Source: Hyphomicrobiales bacterium
GTDB taxonomy: Bacteria; Pseudomonadota; Alphaproteobacteria; Rhizobiales; BM303
Assembly: GCA_002869085.1 (NCBI GenBank)
Contig: PKTQ01000194.1
Span: 1-39,309, forward strand
Direction: 5' to 3'
DNA: 39,309 nucleotides
This document shows positions 1-9,127 of the stretch, in pieces. The notes under the pieces are model-generated. The model was not told the origin of the DNA. It saw only the letters and a list, made by a program, of their open reading frames with translations, and made no database searches. The first letter of the stretch is position 1. The number at the start of each line of letters is the position of its first letter. A program made the position numbers and the translations under genes.

Positions 1-105
1 ATCGGCCTTGGCCTTGGCGGCTGCGGCTTCCTCATCGGCCTTGGCCTTGGCGGCTGCGGCTTCCTCATCGGCCTTGGCCTTGGCCTTGGCTTCCTTTTCC
101 GCTTT
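1..105. repeat. 33-bp tandem repeat (DEEAAAAKAKA coding unit) at the assembly junction
   Basis: Unit atcggccttggccttggcggctgcggcttcctc is repeated; more copies at 39210..39309. Confidence 0.9.
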
Positions 106-246
106 GCCCTCACCCTTCTCCGCCCAGCCATTCTTGACGGCCACATCAGCCAGATCCCCGGTGAGCTCATCACCTTTGTTGAACAGGCGCGGGTGGCATT
201 CGCCATCCGGAACGCCGCGAAACGGCTTTTTCACAATAATCGCCAC
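1..246 (-). CDS. N-terminal part of a small Ala/Lys/Glu-repeat protein of the head module (gene split by the window ends)
   Basis: GTG start at 246 (MAIIVKKPFRGVPDGECHPRLFNKGDELTGDLADVAVKNGWAEKGEGKAEKEAKAKAKADEEAAAAKAKADEEAAAAKAKAD...), AAAGGAATT RBS-like sequence upstream. Continues in frame into 39257..39180 when the 52-nt terminal overlap is removed. Confidence 0.8.
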   Translation of the reverse strand, partial: MAIIVKKPFRGVPDGECHPRLFNKGDELTGDLADVAVKNGWAEKGEGKAEKEAKAKAKADEEAAAAKAKADEEAAAAKAKAD

Positions 247-263
247 GGTGAATTCCTTTCATG

Positions 264-288
264 AAAAAGGGGCAGCCGCGACCGGCCG
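264..288 (-). terminator. Rho-independent terminator-like hairpin upstream of the repeat-protein gene
   Basis: Minus strand AGGGGCGGCCGGTCGCGGCTGCCCCTTTTTCATG: GGGGC/GCCCC stem followed by T5. Confidence 0.6.
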
Positions 289-319
289 CCCCTGCAACGC
301 TCAAGCAGTTGGCCCAGAC

Positions 320-760
320 CTAAATCTGATCCGCCTGCGGATTGTCGGTGCCGCGCAACAGAGCCACAGCCGCCATCGGCGTGGCCGTGCCATGGGTGCC
401 GGAGAAATCGGGCACCAGTTGCAGATAGCGTTTCGAGCCGCGATAGCCAAAGCGATAGACCGCCGCGGCGGCGTGAGCCGCAACCAGCGACTTGACAATG
501 CCGCCGGTCGCCACCGATGCGCCCAACACATCGGCATCGGCGACAGCGGTATAGGTGCTGTCATCATCGGATTCGGTGAGCTTGTATTCGATCTTATTGG
601 TGGCGTCGAAGGTGATACCACCCGCGCCGATTTCGAGAACGAATTCGGCGCCGTCATAACCTTTCAGATCGATTGTCACCGCCGTGGGATCAGCGTCAAG
701 GGCCGCCGCCGCGATGGCAACGACAGCCTTCATATTTGAATGAAAGTCTTTCATTTTCAC
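320..760 (-). CDS. Probable capsid decoration/stabilisation or other head protein
   Basis: 146 aa, directly downstream of the major capsid gene, AAAGGACG RBS; position typical for a head decoration protein. No specific motif recognised. Confidence 0.55.
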   Translation of the reverse strand: MKMKDFHSNMKAVVAIAAAALDADPTAVTIDLKGYDGAEFVLEIGAGGITFDATNKIEYKLTESDDDSTYTAVADADVLGASVATGGIVKSLVAAHAAAAVYRFGYRGSKRYLQLVPDFSGTHGTATPMAAVALLRGTDNPQADQI

Positions 761-832
761 GTCCTTTTCAGAAACTCAGAGACGGCGGCGAACTGGAGGC
801 CACCGGGCCAGAGTTGAATGGTTAAGGTGAAA

Positions 833-854
833 CGGCGGCGGAACACCGCCGCCG
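833..854 (-). terminator. Perfect 9-bp GC hairpin between the major capsid gene and the downstream head gene
   Basis: CGGCGGCGG-AACA-CCGCCGCCG; the minus strand continues TTTCACCTT, a weak T tract. Confidence 0.5.
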
Positions 855-870
855 CAATAGTGTCAGCCCG

Positions 871-2289
871 TCAGGTCGCGCACTTCAACAGCTTGATGGC
901 CTCGAAGTTCTGGACCCCGCCGCCGACCTGCTTGGTGGTGTAGAAGTGGACATAGGGCTTGTTGGTGAAAGGATCGCGCAACACCCTGGCACCCATCCGG
1001 TCGACAATCAGATAACCGCGATTGTAATTGCCAAACGCCATCGGGATGGCATTGGCGCCGAGCGCGGGCATATTGTCATCAGTCACCGCCGGCTTGCCGA
1101 GAATGGTCGCAGGCATATCGACACCGGTCGGCGGCGCCCACAGATAATTGCCCTGGCCATCCTTGAACTTGCGCACCGTACCCATCACGGCATCGGAGAT
1201 CAGGAAGCTGGCCCCGTTGCGATACCCGGCTTTCAGCGCATAATAAAGATCGATAATCGCATCGGCCGGATTGGAGCTGGCAAAACCAGCGGCACCGCCC
1301 GTGGCGATAAAGCCCAGCTTGCCCCAGGCATAGGCCGAATCGGCGACTGTGTCATAGCCGCCGATCATGCCGCGCGGCTTGCTCACACCGTCGCCGGTGA
1401 TAAAAGCTGCACCTTCCTGCTCGGCAAACTCGATGGCAACTTCATCACCGAGCCACTGCTCAATGTTGAAGCTGGGATCATCCAGCGCGCGCTGGGTGAC
1501 AGCCGGATTCGCATAGATTTCCATGGCCTGGAAGATCAGTTCACGCAAAACCGCCGTGTCGGTTTCAGGGCGGCTTTCGCGCTCACCAACCCAACCCGAG
1601 CCGGTGCCACCCATGTTGACCAGCTTCCTATATTCATGGCTGGAAATGGTGATAACCCGCGAAAGTCCGCGCATCGCCGAGACGGTGCCGAGAACGCGGG
1701 TGATTTCGCTGTCCATTTCCGGCGTCACGAGATAGCCGCCATCCGGATTGGAATCGGTGGTCAACGCCGCTTTGACAGCAAGATCGCCAAGGTCAGCCAC
1801 TCCGGCACGGTCACCGCGGCGAAACCAGGAATTGAACGCCTTGTTATATTCCGCCACAGCGGCGTTGACGGGCTCGCCGGCGCCGCCGCCCAGCCGAAGC
1901 GCGGCCAGCGAAGCATTCACCTCATCGAGCGACTTTTGCAGATTGGTGATTTCGGCATTGATGCGGTCCACCTTTTCGGTCTGCACCACATCGGCGAATT
2001 TGGCGTCGATGCCTTTCAGTTCCGCTTCACGCTCGGCCTTGAATTCCTCGAAGGTTTTCTGCAGCTCGGCGAGAATTTTTTCCGCCGTGCCGGCATCGGC
2101 CCGCACACCGTAAAGCCCGCGCGCGCGAGCATTGAGCGGGGTCATCATCGCCGTGGCCGTGATCACATCCATGTGGAACGGAACCCGGCCGAGTTCGGCC
2201 GTCAGGTCGAAAGCCCAGGCATCAGCAATGCCAAAGCCGGCAAGCGCCAGCACCGCAAACGCGATGGCTGCTGTGAGAAAGTATTTCAT
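871..2289 (-). CDS. Major capsid protein, HK97 fold, with N-terminal hydrophobic leader
   Basis: 472 aa: coiled-coil delta-like domain (EKILAELQKTFEEFKAEREAEL...) followed by HK97-type body (ALTTDSNPDGGYLVTPEMDSEI..., GSGWVGERESRPET, EFAEQEGAAFITGDGVSKPRGM). RBS GAGGTGAAACTATG. Confidence 0.93.
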   Translation of the reverse strand: MKYFLTAAIAFAVLALAGFGIADAWAFDLTAELGRVPFHMDVITATAMMTPLNARARGLYGVRADAGTAEKILAELQKTFEEFKAEREAELKGIDAKFADVVQTEKVDRINAEITNLQKSLDEVNASLAALRLGGGAGEPVNAAVAEYNKAFNSWFRRGDRAGVADLGDLAVKAALTTDSNPDGGYLVTPEMDSEITRVLGTVSAMRGLSRVITISSHEYRKLVNMGGTGSGWVGERESRPETDTAVLRELIFQAMEIYANPAVTQRALDDPSFNIEQWLGDEVAIEFAEQEGAAFITGDGVSKPRGMIGGYDTVADSAYAWGKLGFIATGGAAGFASSNPADAIIDLYYALKAGYRNGASFLISDAVMGTVRKFKDGQGNYLWAPPTGVDMPATILGKPAVTDDNMPALGANAIPMAFGNYNRGYLIVDRMGARVLRDPFTNKPYVHFYTTKQVGGGVQNFEAIKLLKCAT

Positions 2290-2298
2290 AGTTTCACC

Positions 2299-3147
2299 TC
2301 AGTTTTTGAGAGTTTCGATCAGCCGCTGAACATCAGCGACACTCACACCTGCATCGCGCTCGGTGGTGGGGCTTGCATCGCGCCGGGCCCCTACGCCCAT
2401 TTCCTGCATCATGCGGGAACGGTCATTTCTTGAAAAACCAGCCCGAGCCAAAGCGGCTTCGGTCTGGCGGCGGGCCATAAGGCCCTGATTTTCTGCTTTG
2501 GCATCCGCCTCGATGGCTTCGATGCCCTCATCGACGATATCGGCAAACCCGTGCTTGACGGCTTCACCTGGCCCCATGAAGGTTTCAGCGTCCATCAGAT
2601 CTTCGATATCCTTGCGGGCCTGGCCGGTGCGCGCCTCGTAAATGTCGGCAATCGCGCTGTCGAACTGATCAAACAATCCTGCAGCCTCGCGCATATCATG
2701 GCGGTTTCCGACCACCATGCCCCAGGCGTTATGCACCATCATGAAGGTGCCAAGGCCCATGCGGATTTCATCGCCGGCCATGGCGATGATCGAGGCTGCC
2801 GAGGCCGCCCAGCCTAAAACCTCGATCGTGACCTTTGCCTTGTGCTGGCGCAGCAGATTATAGATTGCAATGCCCTCGAACATATCGCCGCCGGGCGAGT
2901 TGATCAGCACCGTAACATCGCGCTCACCGATGGACCGCAGCGCGCCGGCCATGCGCTTTGCCGTGAAGCCGCCACCCGTCCACCAGTCCTCGCCGATCAC
3001 ATCGAGAATGCTGATTGTGGTTTCATCCTCACTTGCCGCCAGCATCGGAGTGTCGGCCCATTTGGTCAGCACATCGCTGGGCGCATCCCATTGGTAGTTT
3101 TGCGGGCGCGGAAAAGTTTTTGCTTCAGGCAGATGGCGCAGGCTCAT
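2299..3147 (-). CDS. Prohead maturation protease, ClpP-like (S14 family)
   Basis: LINSPGGDMFEGIAIYNLL, WAASAASIIAMAGD (Ser), MMVHNAW (His). Start moved to MSLRHLPEAK at 3147 with GGAGAGACAAGCG RBS. Confidence 0.92.
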   Translation of the reverse strand: MSLRHLPEAKTFPRPQNYQWDAPSDVLTKWADTPMLAASEDETTISILDVIGEDWWTGGGFTAKRMAGALRSIGERDVTVLINSPGGDMFEGIAIYNLLRQHKAKVTIEVLGWAASAASIIAMAGDEIRMGLGTFMMVHNAWGMVVGNRHDMREAAGLFDQFDSAIADIYEARTGQARKDIEDLMDAETFMGPGEAVKHGFADIVDEGIEAIEADAKAENQGLMARRQTEAALARAGFSRNDRSRMMQEMGVGARRDASPTTERDAGVSVADVQRLIETLKN

Positions 3148-4411
3148 CGCTTGTCTCTCCTGTGTTGTCTGGCTGCGCCCCGGCTGTGTTCGGCGGATCG
3201 TAATACTCACCGCCACGGCCATCCGGACGCGGATTTTGATCTTCGAGGGCGCGGACTTCATCCGGGCTGAGAACGCCCCATGTCAGCATGGCCACGTAAT
3301 ATGCCTGGCGAGATTTGATATCGCCGCGCACCAGAGCCTTGCGGTTGAACCTGGTATAAATCCCCTTGTCGGACTCGCTCACCAGATCCCGGTCAGCGCT
3401 TTCTTCCCAGGTGGTCAGATGATCTTCGAGCGTATAAGTGACAAAGCCGATTGACTGCTGCTCAATGCCGCTGCCCCAGCTGGTGGTTTTCTCGGTATCG
3501 CCGAGCATGTGAGGAGGAACCCCGAAGAACATCGCGATATCTGCCCGCGTGAATTTGCGGCTTTCAATCCACTGTGCGTCCTCTGCGGTCATGGACAGCT
3601 TTGCTATGTCCATGCCCTCTTCAAGGATCAGCGATTTGCCCTCGCTATCACCACCGGAACGGAATGCTTCAAGGGAAGCGCGCAGAAATTCCTGGCCTTC
3701 CTTGCCAAGGTGCTTTGGATGTTTCAGCACCGAAGAAGGACGCAATCCGTTTTTGAAGGTCGAGGCCCCGTGCTGTTCCATAGCGAGCGATAGGCCGACA
3801 GTTTCACGGGCATATTCCAGCACCGACACACCATGAACCCCGTCGAGCGACAACCCGACCAGATGCATGACCTCAGCCTGCTTGAGAATGGTTACACCGC
3901 CATCTTTGCGCCTGTACTCATAGACCAATGAAAAATCATCAGCTTGTTTGCAGGTCACCCGATCTGGGTGAAGCGGAATGATTTCCTGCACCATGCCGCG
4001 CGAGCGGCTGATCATTGCATAGGCAGTGCCCCGCAACAGCAAATGCGCCTGCATCATGCGCTTGAACTGCGATGGCGTTTGCCAACGGTTTGGGCGCTTT
4101 CGCAAAATCCGCCATAGCGGATGGTCTGATGCTTCCTCGCGAGTTTTATCATCGATGCGGCGCATCACCGACAAAGGCAGATTCGCCACCGCGCCAGCAA
4201 TGATCCGGATACAGGCATAAACCGCCGCCACCCGCATGGCGGAATCCGCCGTTACTGATGGGCCGGCAATTGATTGAACCGCATTGGCAATGGCTTTCGA
4301 AAGATCGTCGGACGTGGCGATAATCTTGCCGCCGCCGGCATCCTGCACCGCGGCGCGCGGGGATGCGCCCCCGGCAGCCATGCGGCCACCCAGCCATTGA
4401 AGAAAGCCCAT
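3125..4411 (-). CDS. Portal protein (HK97-type phage portal family)
   Basis: 428 aa: AVYACIRIIAGAVANLPLSVMRR..., FKNGLRPSSVLKHP, FGVPPHMLGDTEKTTSWGSGIEQQSIGFVTYTL. Confidence 0.95.
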   Translation of the reverse strand: MGFLQWLGGRMAAGGASPRAAVQDAGGGKIIATSDDLSKAIANAVQSIAGPSVTADSAMRVAAVYACIRIIAGAVANLPLSVMRRIDDKTREEASDHPLWRILRKRPNRWQTPSQFKRMMQAHLLLRGTAYAMISRSRGMVQEIIPLHPDRVTCKQADDFSLVYEYRRKDGGVTILKQAEVMHLVGLSLDGVHGVSVLEYARETVGLSLAMEQHGASTFKNGLRPSSVLKHPKHLGKEGQEFLRASLEAFRSGGDSEGKSLILEEGMDIAKLSMTAEDAQWIESRKFTRADIAMFFGVPPHMLGDTEKTTSWGSGIEQQSIGFVTYTLEDHLTTWEESADRDLVSESDKGIYTRFNRKALVRGDIKSRQAYYVAMLTWGVLSPDEVRALEDQNPRPDGRGGEYYDPPNTAGAQPDNTGETSDEPAPSA

Positions 4412-4421
4412 GTTTTTGTCC

Positions 4422-6134
4422 TTAAAGGATCAGCGCGCCGCGCCCTTGATAAACGGTGGGTCCGGACGCCACCGGGTTGCGGCTCATTAGTGAAAACGCA
4501 TTGAACAGCGCAATCAGCGGGTCAATCTTGGCCGATCCGCTGACCTGCTTTGTGATCAGAATAGCCGACCCGCGCCGCTCGGCCCGGGCATTGCCCACGC
4601 ACCAGGTCATAAGGTCGGAGCCGTCATGCCACAATGTGCCGCTTTTCAGTTTGCGTTCGGCGCCCTGAATATTGCCAGAGAGGCGATAGCCCTGCGGCAC
4701 GGCCACCATCAGATCGTCCGGAATGCCCCGGCCCGACATTTCGTCGACGATCACCGCCACGCCGACCGGATCAAGACCGATAGCCGCATCCTCCGGGAAC
4801 AGGCCCGCCTGATAAACCGTCTCGATCATCTCCCCAAGTTCCTCGATATCCTGGGTCGAATAATCGCATATCGTCATCTGGCCGGTATCCGCCAAATCCT
4901 GCAGCCGTCCTGCAATTTCTTTCCGGCGCTCCAGCACATCAGGATGCGCCCAGGCATATTGCCAGCACAGCCAGTCTTTCGTTACCTTGTCCCGCCCGAT
5001 CAGTGACAGACCGAGCAGATCGTCGAGCCCGCCGCCGTCGATGCCGGCCGTAATGACCTCGCAGCGCTCAATCAGCGTTTCAATGCTCAACCCTTCCGGA
5101 TCAGCAGCATCAGGCCAGTATGGCGCGCCGGCCCAGCCATCGGTTGTCAGCGCTACGCCGATCTGAATGTTCAGATGCTGGCTGGCCCAGATCGACAGAG
5201 CCTCGACACCAGTTGCCTGCGCTTCTCGGAATTTTGTAACCAGGCGGGGCAAGGCGATCGACCTGTCCAGATTTGGCAGTACCATTCTCCAATTCTCTGG
5301 ATCTTCCCAGGGGCGCTCCTTTGCGGACTGGAAGTCCATGGGAAACTCATACAGCATCGGCAGCGTGTCGGTGCCAAGAACTTTTCCGTCACGGATCTGG
5401 CGGGCAAGGCGCAGATCATCGGCAAACACACCAGCCGGAGGGCTGTCTGACTGCGTCGTGATAATGATCACAAAGCCTTCCTCGTTCGGAAGCACACCGC
5501 CATCGATCTGCGTCATGACCTTGCGGGCATATGAAATTTTACCGAGCTCGTGTTCCTCGTCGATCAGCACCCCGACCGGCTTTGAACCGACAAGCACCTT
5601 GTTATCAAATGACCTGATTTTCAGTTCCGCGCCGTTCGCCCGATCCTTAATCGTCTTGACATGATCCCGACACTGAAATTTCTTTGACAGCCATGGATCA
5701 GCCTCGATAATTCCGCTGGCCTGATCATAAGCCAATTCTGCAACGGCCTGAGTTGGCCCTATCAGCAGAAATTCGGCATTTGGCCGCCTGTTCCGCAACA
5801 GCGCCGTGACCATGATCGCCGCACCATTGGTGGTCTTTGAATTTTTCTTCGGGACAAGCTGGAAAAACTTCCGAACCGTCCTGTCGATAATGACGCTCCG
5901 ATCATCCGACATGACCACAGTGCCAAAAACGACCCGAACAAAACTGCGAGCCCAATCTCCCCCGACCTCGCCAAAAGTCGGTTTTCCAGGAACATCCGGC
6001 AATCGCAGCCTGTCAAATACCTCAACCGCGAGACGGGCCTCAACTTCATCGATCGGCAAGTCCGGAGGCAAAGGCGGCCGACCCGCTTTCAGCAAGTCAA
6101 ACCAGTTCGGGCACGACAAGTCCAGCGCTTCCAT
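4422..6134 (-). CDS. Terminase large subunit
   Basis: 570 aa: ATPase part (FFQLVPKKNSKTTNGAAIMV..., VLIDEEHELG) and nuclease part (ITAGIDGGGLDDLLGLSLIG). Confidence 0.95.
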   Translation of the reverse strand: MEALDLSCPNWFDLLKAGRPPLPPDLPIDEVEARLAVEVFDRLRLPDVPGKPTFGEVGGDWARSFVRVVFGTVVMSDDRSVIIDRTVRKFFQLVPKKNSKTTNGAAIMVTALLRNRRPNAEFLLIGPTQAVAELAYDQASGIIEADPWLSKKFQCRDHVKTIKDRANGAELKIRSFDNKVLVGSKPVGVLIDEEHELGKISYARKVMTQIDGGVLPNEEGFVIIITTQSDSPPAGVFADDLRLARQIRDGKVLGTDTLPMLYEFPMDFQSAKERPWEDPENWRMVLPNLDRSIALPRLVTKFREAQATGVEALSIWASQHLNIQIGVALTTDGWAGAPYWPDAADPEGLSIETLIERCEVITAGIDGGGLDDLLGLSLIGRDKVTKDWLCWQYAWAHPDVLERRKEIAGRLQDLADTGQMTICDYSTQDIEELGEMIETVYQAGLFPEDAAIGLDPVGVAVIVDEMSGRGIPDDLMVAVPQGYRLSGNIQGAERKLKSGTLWHDGSDLMTWCVGNARAERRGSAILITKQVSGSAKIDPLIALFNAFSLMSRNPVASGPTVYQGRGALIL

Positions 6135-6135
6135 A

Positions 6136-6600
6136 TCAGTTCACCACATCGCGCGGCGGCACCAACCCTTCCCAGCCAGACACCGGCTGCTCAGTATCGC
6201 GGCGCAGCTGCTCTTTTTTCCCCACTTGCTGTTTCTCGGTTTCAACCTTGCGCTTGAAAGTCTCCGGCATAAGATTGGACATAATCCGCGCGAACTCTTT
6301 CAGCGCCGCCACATTGCCGGCTTCGCACTGATTCCAAAGCAACACCAGATGCCTGGCGTTGACCATGTCCGCCGCAGTGTCCCGGGTCTTAAGAATAGAA
6401 AAATAATGCTTCCGCAGCGTGGGAACTGTGATGTTCATCGCGGCCGCAATCCTTTGATTGCTCCAGCCCTGCGCCAGTAACAGCATGACTTTATTAGCGT
6501 TTTCTGGACTTGCTATATGTTCCGGGCGCCCCCGTCGCCCATGGCCTGCCGGGATAAGCACCCCGAACAGGTCATAATTCTCGCCTGAAATTTCTGTCAT
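6136..6600 (-). CDS. Probable terminase small subunit (HTH)
   Basis: HTH-like GWSNQRIAAAMNITVPTLRKHYFSIL; adjacent to the large subunit. Start MTEISGENYD at 6600 preferred; ORF is open to 6726. Confidence 0.7.
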   Translation of the reverse strand: MTEISGENYDLFGVLIPAGHGRRGRPEHIASPENANKVMLLLAQGWSNQRIAAAMNITVPTLRKHYFSILKTRDTAADMVNARHLVLLWNQCEAGNVAALKEFARIMSNLMPETFKRKVETEKQQVGKKEQLRRDTEQPVSGWEGLVPPRDVVN

Positions 6601-6662
6601 AGAAAAAAAACCTACGAATGAGAGGGGGGCAGGTGTTTCGGGAAAGGGCTGTAGAGATTTGA

Positions 6663-7091
6663 CTACCCCCCCAGCACACGCTGCCGGGCTGCTGTTGCTG
6701 TTTTCCTGTTGTGGCACGGGTAACAAAGAACCTGGATATTCCTGCGGCTCAGCCTGTCGCCACCGTCTTTGATCTCAATGATATGGTCAGCGATCAGACG
6801 AACATTCGTCGCGCCGCATTGTTCACATGTGTTCCCGCGCTCGCGCTTCACTATCGCCGCCAACCGACGCCATGCCTTTGACTGATAGAAGGCATCGGCC
6901 TTTTTTGGAGGCACCTTCAACCGCCCGCTTAGCGATTTCAATCGGCTGGGAACTGACTTCAACCCCACGATATGACCCTCGCTAAGCTGCTTCAAATGGC
7001 GCCCATTACAGGCGCGGATTGCATGGCTCCGACCCCCAAAACAGAAACGCCCGGGGATCGGTTTTGATCTCCAGGCGCAATGCGTCATCAT
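6663..7091 (-). CDS. HNH endonuclease
   Basis: CEQCGATNVRLIADHIIEIKDGGDRLSRRNIQVLCYPCHNRKTA: HNH plus zinc-coordinating CxxC motifs, next to terminase genes as in HK97-type phages. Start uncertain. Confidence 0.88.
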   Translation of the reverse strand: MMTHCAWRSKPIPGRFCFGGRSHAIRACNGRHLKQLSEGHIVGLKSVPSRLKSLSGRLKVPPKKADAFYQSKAWRRLAAIVKRERGNTCEQCGATNVRLIADHIIEIKDGGDRLSRRNIQVLCYPCHNRKTATAARQRVLGG

Positions 7092-7105
7092 TAGTTGATT
7101 TAGCG

Positions 7106-7137
7106 ATAATGTCGGACATTCGGGACAAAAAAGTCAA
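7106..7137 (-). promoter_or_regulatory. Putative minus-strand promoter with operator-like repeat upstream of HNH/terminase genes
   Basis: Minus strand TTGACT-N18-GACATT overlapping TTTTTTGTCCCGAATGTCCGACA; ggacaaaaaagtc (7123..7135) is identical to the hicA operator region. Confidence 0.4.
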
Positions 7138-7138
7138 A

Positions 7139-7609
7139 CTATTTTTGAGATAATTCGTAAGCCCTTGATATTCCGTTATTGTAACAGCGCCGCGCTGTCT
7201 TTTCCGAACACCGAAACCGCTGTGCGATTCTCCACCATGAGACCCCATAGGCCCGGAGCGTGATCACCAGATACTCCCGCTTGCCGCCGCGCATATTCTT
7301 CAACCTGGTGAGCAGCGCCAGCGCCGGCAACATATCGTCAACGTCATGGGCGCTCGCCTCAAACCGTATCCTGGCCGGCGCGGCGGCATATGCATCCCGT
7401 GCGGCTTGCACGATCTCCGGCCAGCCAGATCCCCGCCCCGCGACCATGGCCAGTTCCCGGTCCGGCTGCGCCGCCAATGTGAGAATTGCCCGGCGGATGC
7501 GTTCGGCGATATTGGCCTTAGCCGATTGTTCCGCCGCAGCCCGATCAGCGCTGGCCCGGCGGTATTGCCTGACCTGATCAGCTGGAACGATATCCCAATG
7601 CTCGCTCAT
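7139..7609 (-). CDS. HTH-containing phage protein (DUF6362-like)
   Basis: 156 aa; WWRIAQRFRCSEKTARRCYNNGISRAYEL. Confidence 0.55.
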   Translation of the reverse strand: MSEHWDIVPADQVRQYRRASADRAAAEQSAKANIAERIRRAILTLAAQPDRELAMVAGRGSGWPEIVQAARDAYAAAPARIRFEASAHDVDDMLPALALLTRLKNMRGGKREYLVITLRAYGVSWWRIAQRFRCSEKTARRCYNNGISRAYELSQK

Positions 7610-8640
7610 TCCGCCGCCTCCTGGTCCTGGTGCTGATCACTGTCCTGCCCGCCGTCATGCCCATGCCCTGGCGGCCATTCGCTCGGGAATGTCCACCCGT
7701 CGAATTTCTTGCCGCCGACCTCGCCGCCCGCCTCGATGGTCTGCATCACCGCCACCGACTTTCCGCGCTGGATTTTGTATTCCCTCCATGCCTCCCATTG
7801 CGGGGTGCCTGGGCGGAGTGTCACCGAACGGTTGGCGATCTCGGCCCGCGCCGCCGCAGGATCGTCGGCAAACGACGCCCAGCGCTTTTCGGCGAGCCAG
7901 CGCCAGACATGGGTGACGCCCAGCCCTGGCCGCTGTCGAAGGAACTCGGCATATCGCGGCAGCGCCGCATAGGCCGCCTCCATTTCGGAGCGTTTGATCT
8001 TGTACCACTCCGACCGGGCTTTCTTTTTGCTGTGATTGGCCGTCTCAGGATATTCTTTCCAGAACAATTCGAACAAATCATCGTCCGAATGCCGAACAGG
8101 CTTCGGACAAGAGTTTGTTATTGTCTGTGTATTTTCTTGTATTATATGTGTGCCAAGCTTTGGCACTTGAAGTGGTCGTGGTTGGCACGGGGGGGTGTCA
8201 CTGGTGTCACGTGACAAACCCGCTTCACCAGGTGCCAATTTGGCACATGGAGACCCATCATCCTCGTAACCGACCATATCTTCATCTGCGGATTTTTCGC
8301 CGGTTTCTGACACCACAACCCGCTCATGCGGGAAACCATTCCGGTCCACGACAACGTCCGGAAATTCATGATCGTCAACTGCAAGTAAAATCAGATTTGA
8401 ACATCTCCGACCGTCCGCCCCGCGGCGGTAGTATCGCGCCAGTAAGCCCATCCGCTCAAGATCCTGAACGCAGCGGATAATTGTCCGGCGGCTCTGGTTG
8501 GTTTCAACGCTGAGGGTTTTCTGCGACACCCAAGCGTGGTTCTTATCGTCGGCATAGGTGGCATAGGTGAGCAGCACCGCCTTGCGCCCAACCGTTCTTG
8601 TATCCTGCTTTCTCGCCCAGGATGATGCGTGATCGCTCAT
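7606..8640 (-). CDS. Replication-initiator-like protein with N-terminal winged HTH
   Basis: 344 aa: AWVSQKTLSVETNQSRRTIIRCVQDLERMGLLARYYRR (HTH), variable middle, C-terminal helical domain. Confidence 0.6.
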   Translation of the reverse strand: MSDHASSWARKQDTRTVGRKAVLLTYATYADDKNHAWVSQKTLSVETNQSRRTIIRCVQDLERMGLLARYYRRGADGRRCSNLILLAVDDHEFPDVVVDRNGFPHERVVVSETGEKSADEDMVGYEDDGSPCAKLAPGEAGLSRDTSDTPPCQPRPLQVPKLGTHIIQENTQTITNSCPKPVRHSDDDLFELFWKEYPETANHSKKKARSEWYKIKRSEMEAAYAALPRYAEFLRQRPGLGVTHVWRWLAEKRWASFADDPAAARAEIANRSVTLRPGTPQWEAWREYKIQRGKSVAVMQTIEAGGEVGGKKFDGWTFPSEWPPGHGHDGGQDSDQHQDQEAAE

Positions 8641-8900
8641 AACCCCTCCACATCAAAAACCAGAGTTAAGACCCGATACCCTCTTTCATTCGAAACTTTG
8701 ACAAAGCCGTCACTTATCAGCGCCTTAAGGTGTTTCCTCACCGTTCTAACCGAATAGCCGTAAAGACCCGCAATCTCATCATCAGATGCCAAGCATCGGT
8801 TGTCATCAAAGGCCAAAAATGCGATCGATGTAAACACGGCTTTGCGTGTCGACTGCCCAACCATGACCTGCATGGCCTTTCGATATAAATCTCCGCTCAT
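8637..8900 (-). CDS. Small winged-helix DNA-binding protein
   Basis: 87 aa: CLASDDEIAGLYGYSVRTVRKHLKALISDGFVKVSNERGYRVLTL. Confidence 0.6.
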   Translation of the reverse strand: MSGDLYRKAMQVMVGQSTRKAVFTSIAFLAFDDNRCLASDDEIAGLYGYSVRTVRKHLKALISDGFVKVSNERGYRVLTLVFDVEGL

Positions 8901-9127
8901 GCCGCCTCTCCTTTTTCCGCAAAGGCCGCCGCATAAACATCCGCAACATTTGCCTTGAGCGCCTTGGATGCGCGCCAGATCCCTTCCTCAAGTTCGGCGG
9001 CCAAGCTTCGATATTCATCCTTGAGATAAATCGCATCGAAGGCGCAAATCAGCTCATGCAGAAGGCCCTGGGCCTCCTCCAGTTCGGTAGCTATGTCAAA
9101 TAGGGATTTCGGGTGTGGCTTGGTCAT
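8897..9127 (-). CDS. Hypothetical protein
   Basis: MTKPHPKSLFDIATELEEAQGLL...GEAA*, strong RBS TAGGAGGTCTACCATG. Upstream extension of the 427-aa ORF is considered spurious. Confidence 0.65.
   Translation of the reverse strand: MTKPHPKSLFDIATELEEAQGLLHELICAFDAIYLKDEYRSLAAELEEGIWRASKALKANVADVYAAAFAEKGEAA

Noticed and set aside
1-105. Regularly spaced 33-bp repeats considered as a CRISPR array
   Set aside because: Repeats are contiguous with no unique spacers and encode an in-frame 11-aa protein repeat.
946-2433. 495-aa plus-strand ORF opposite the major capsid gene
   Set aside because: Mirror ORF produced by high-GC codon bias antisense to a confidently identified capsid gene; no recognisable domain and His/Arg-rich composition.
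5806-6480. 224-aa plus-strand ORF opposite terminase genes
   Set aside because: Antisense to large and small terminase genes; no support.
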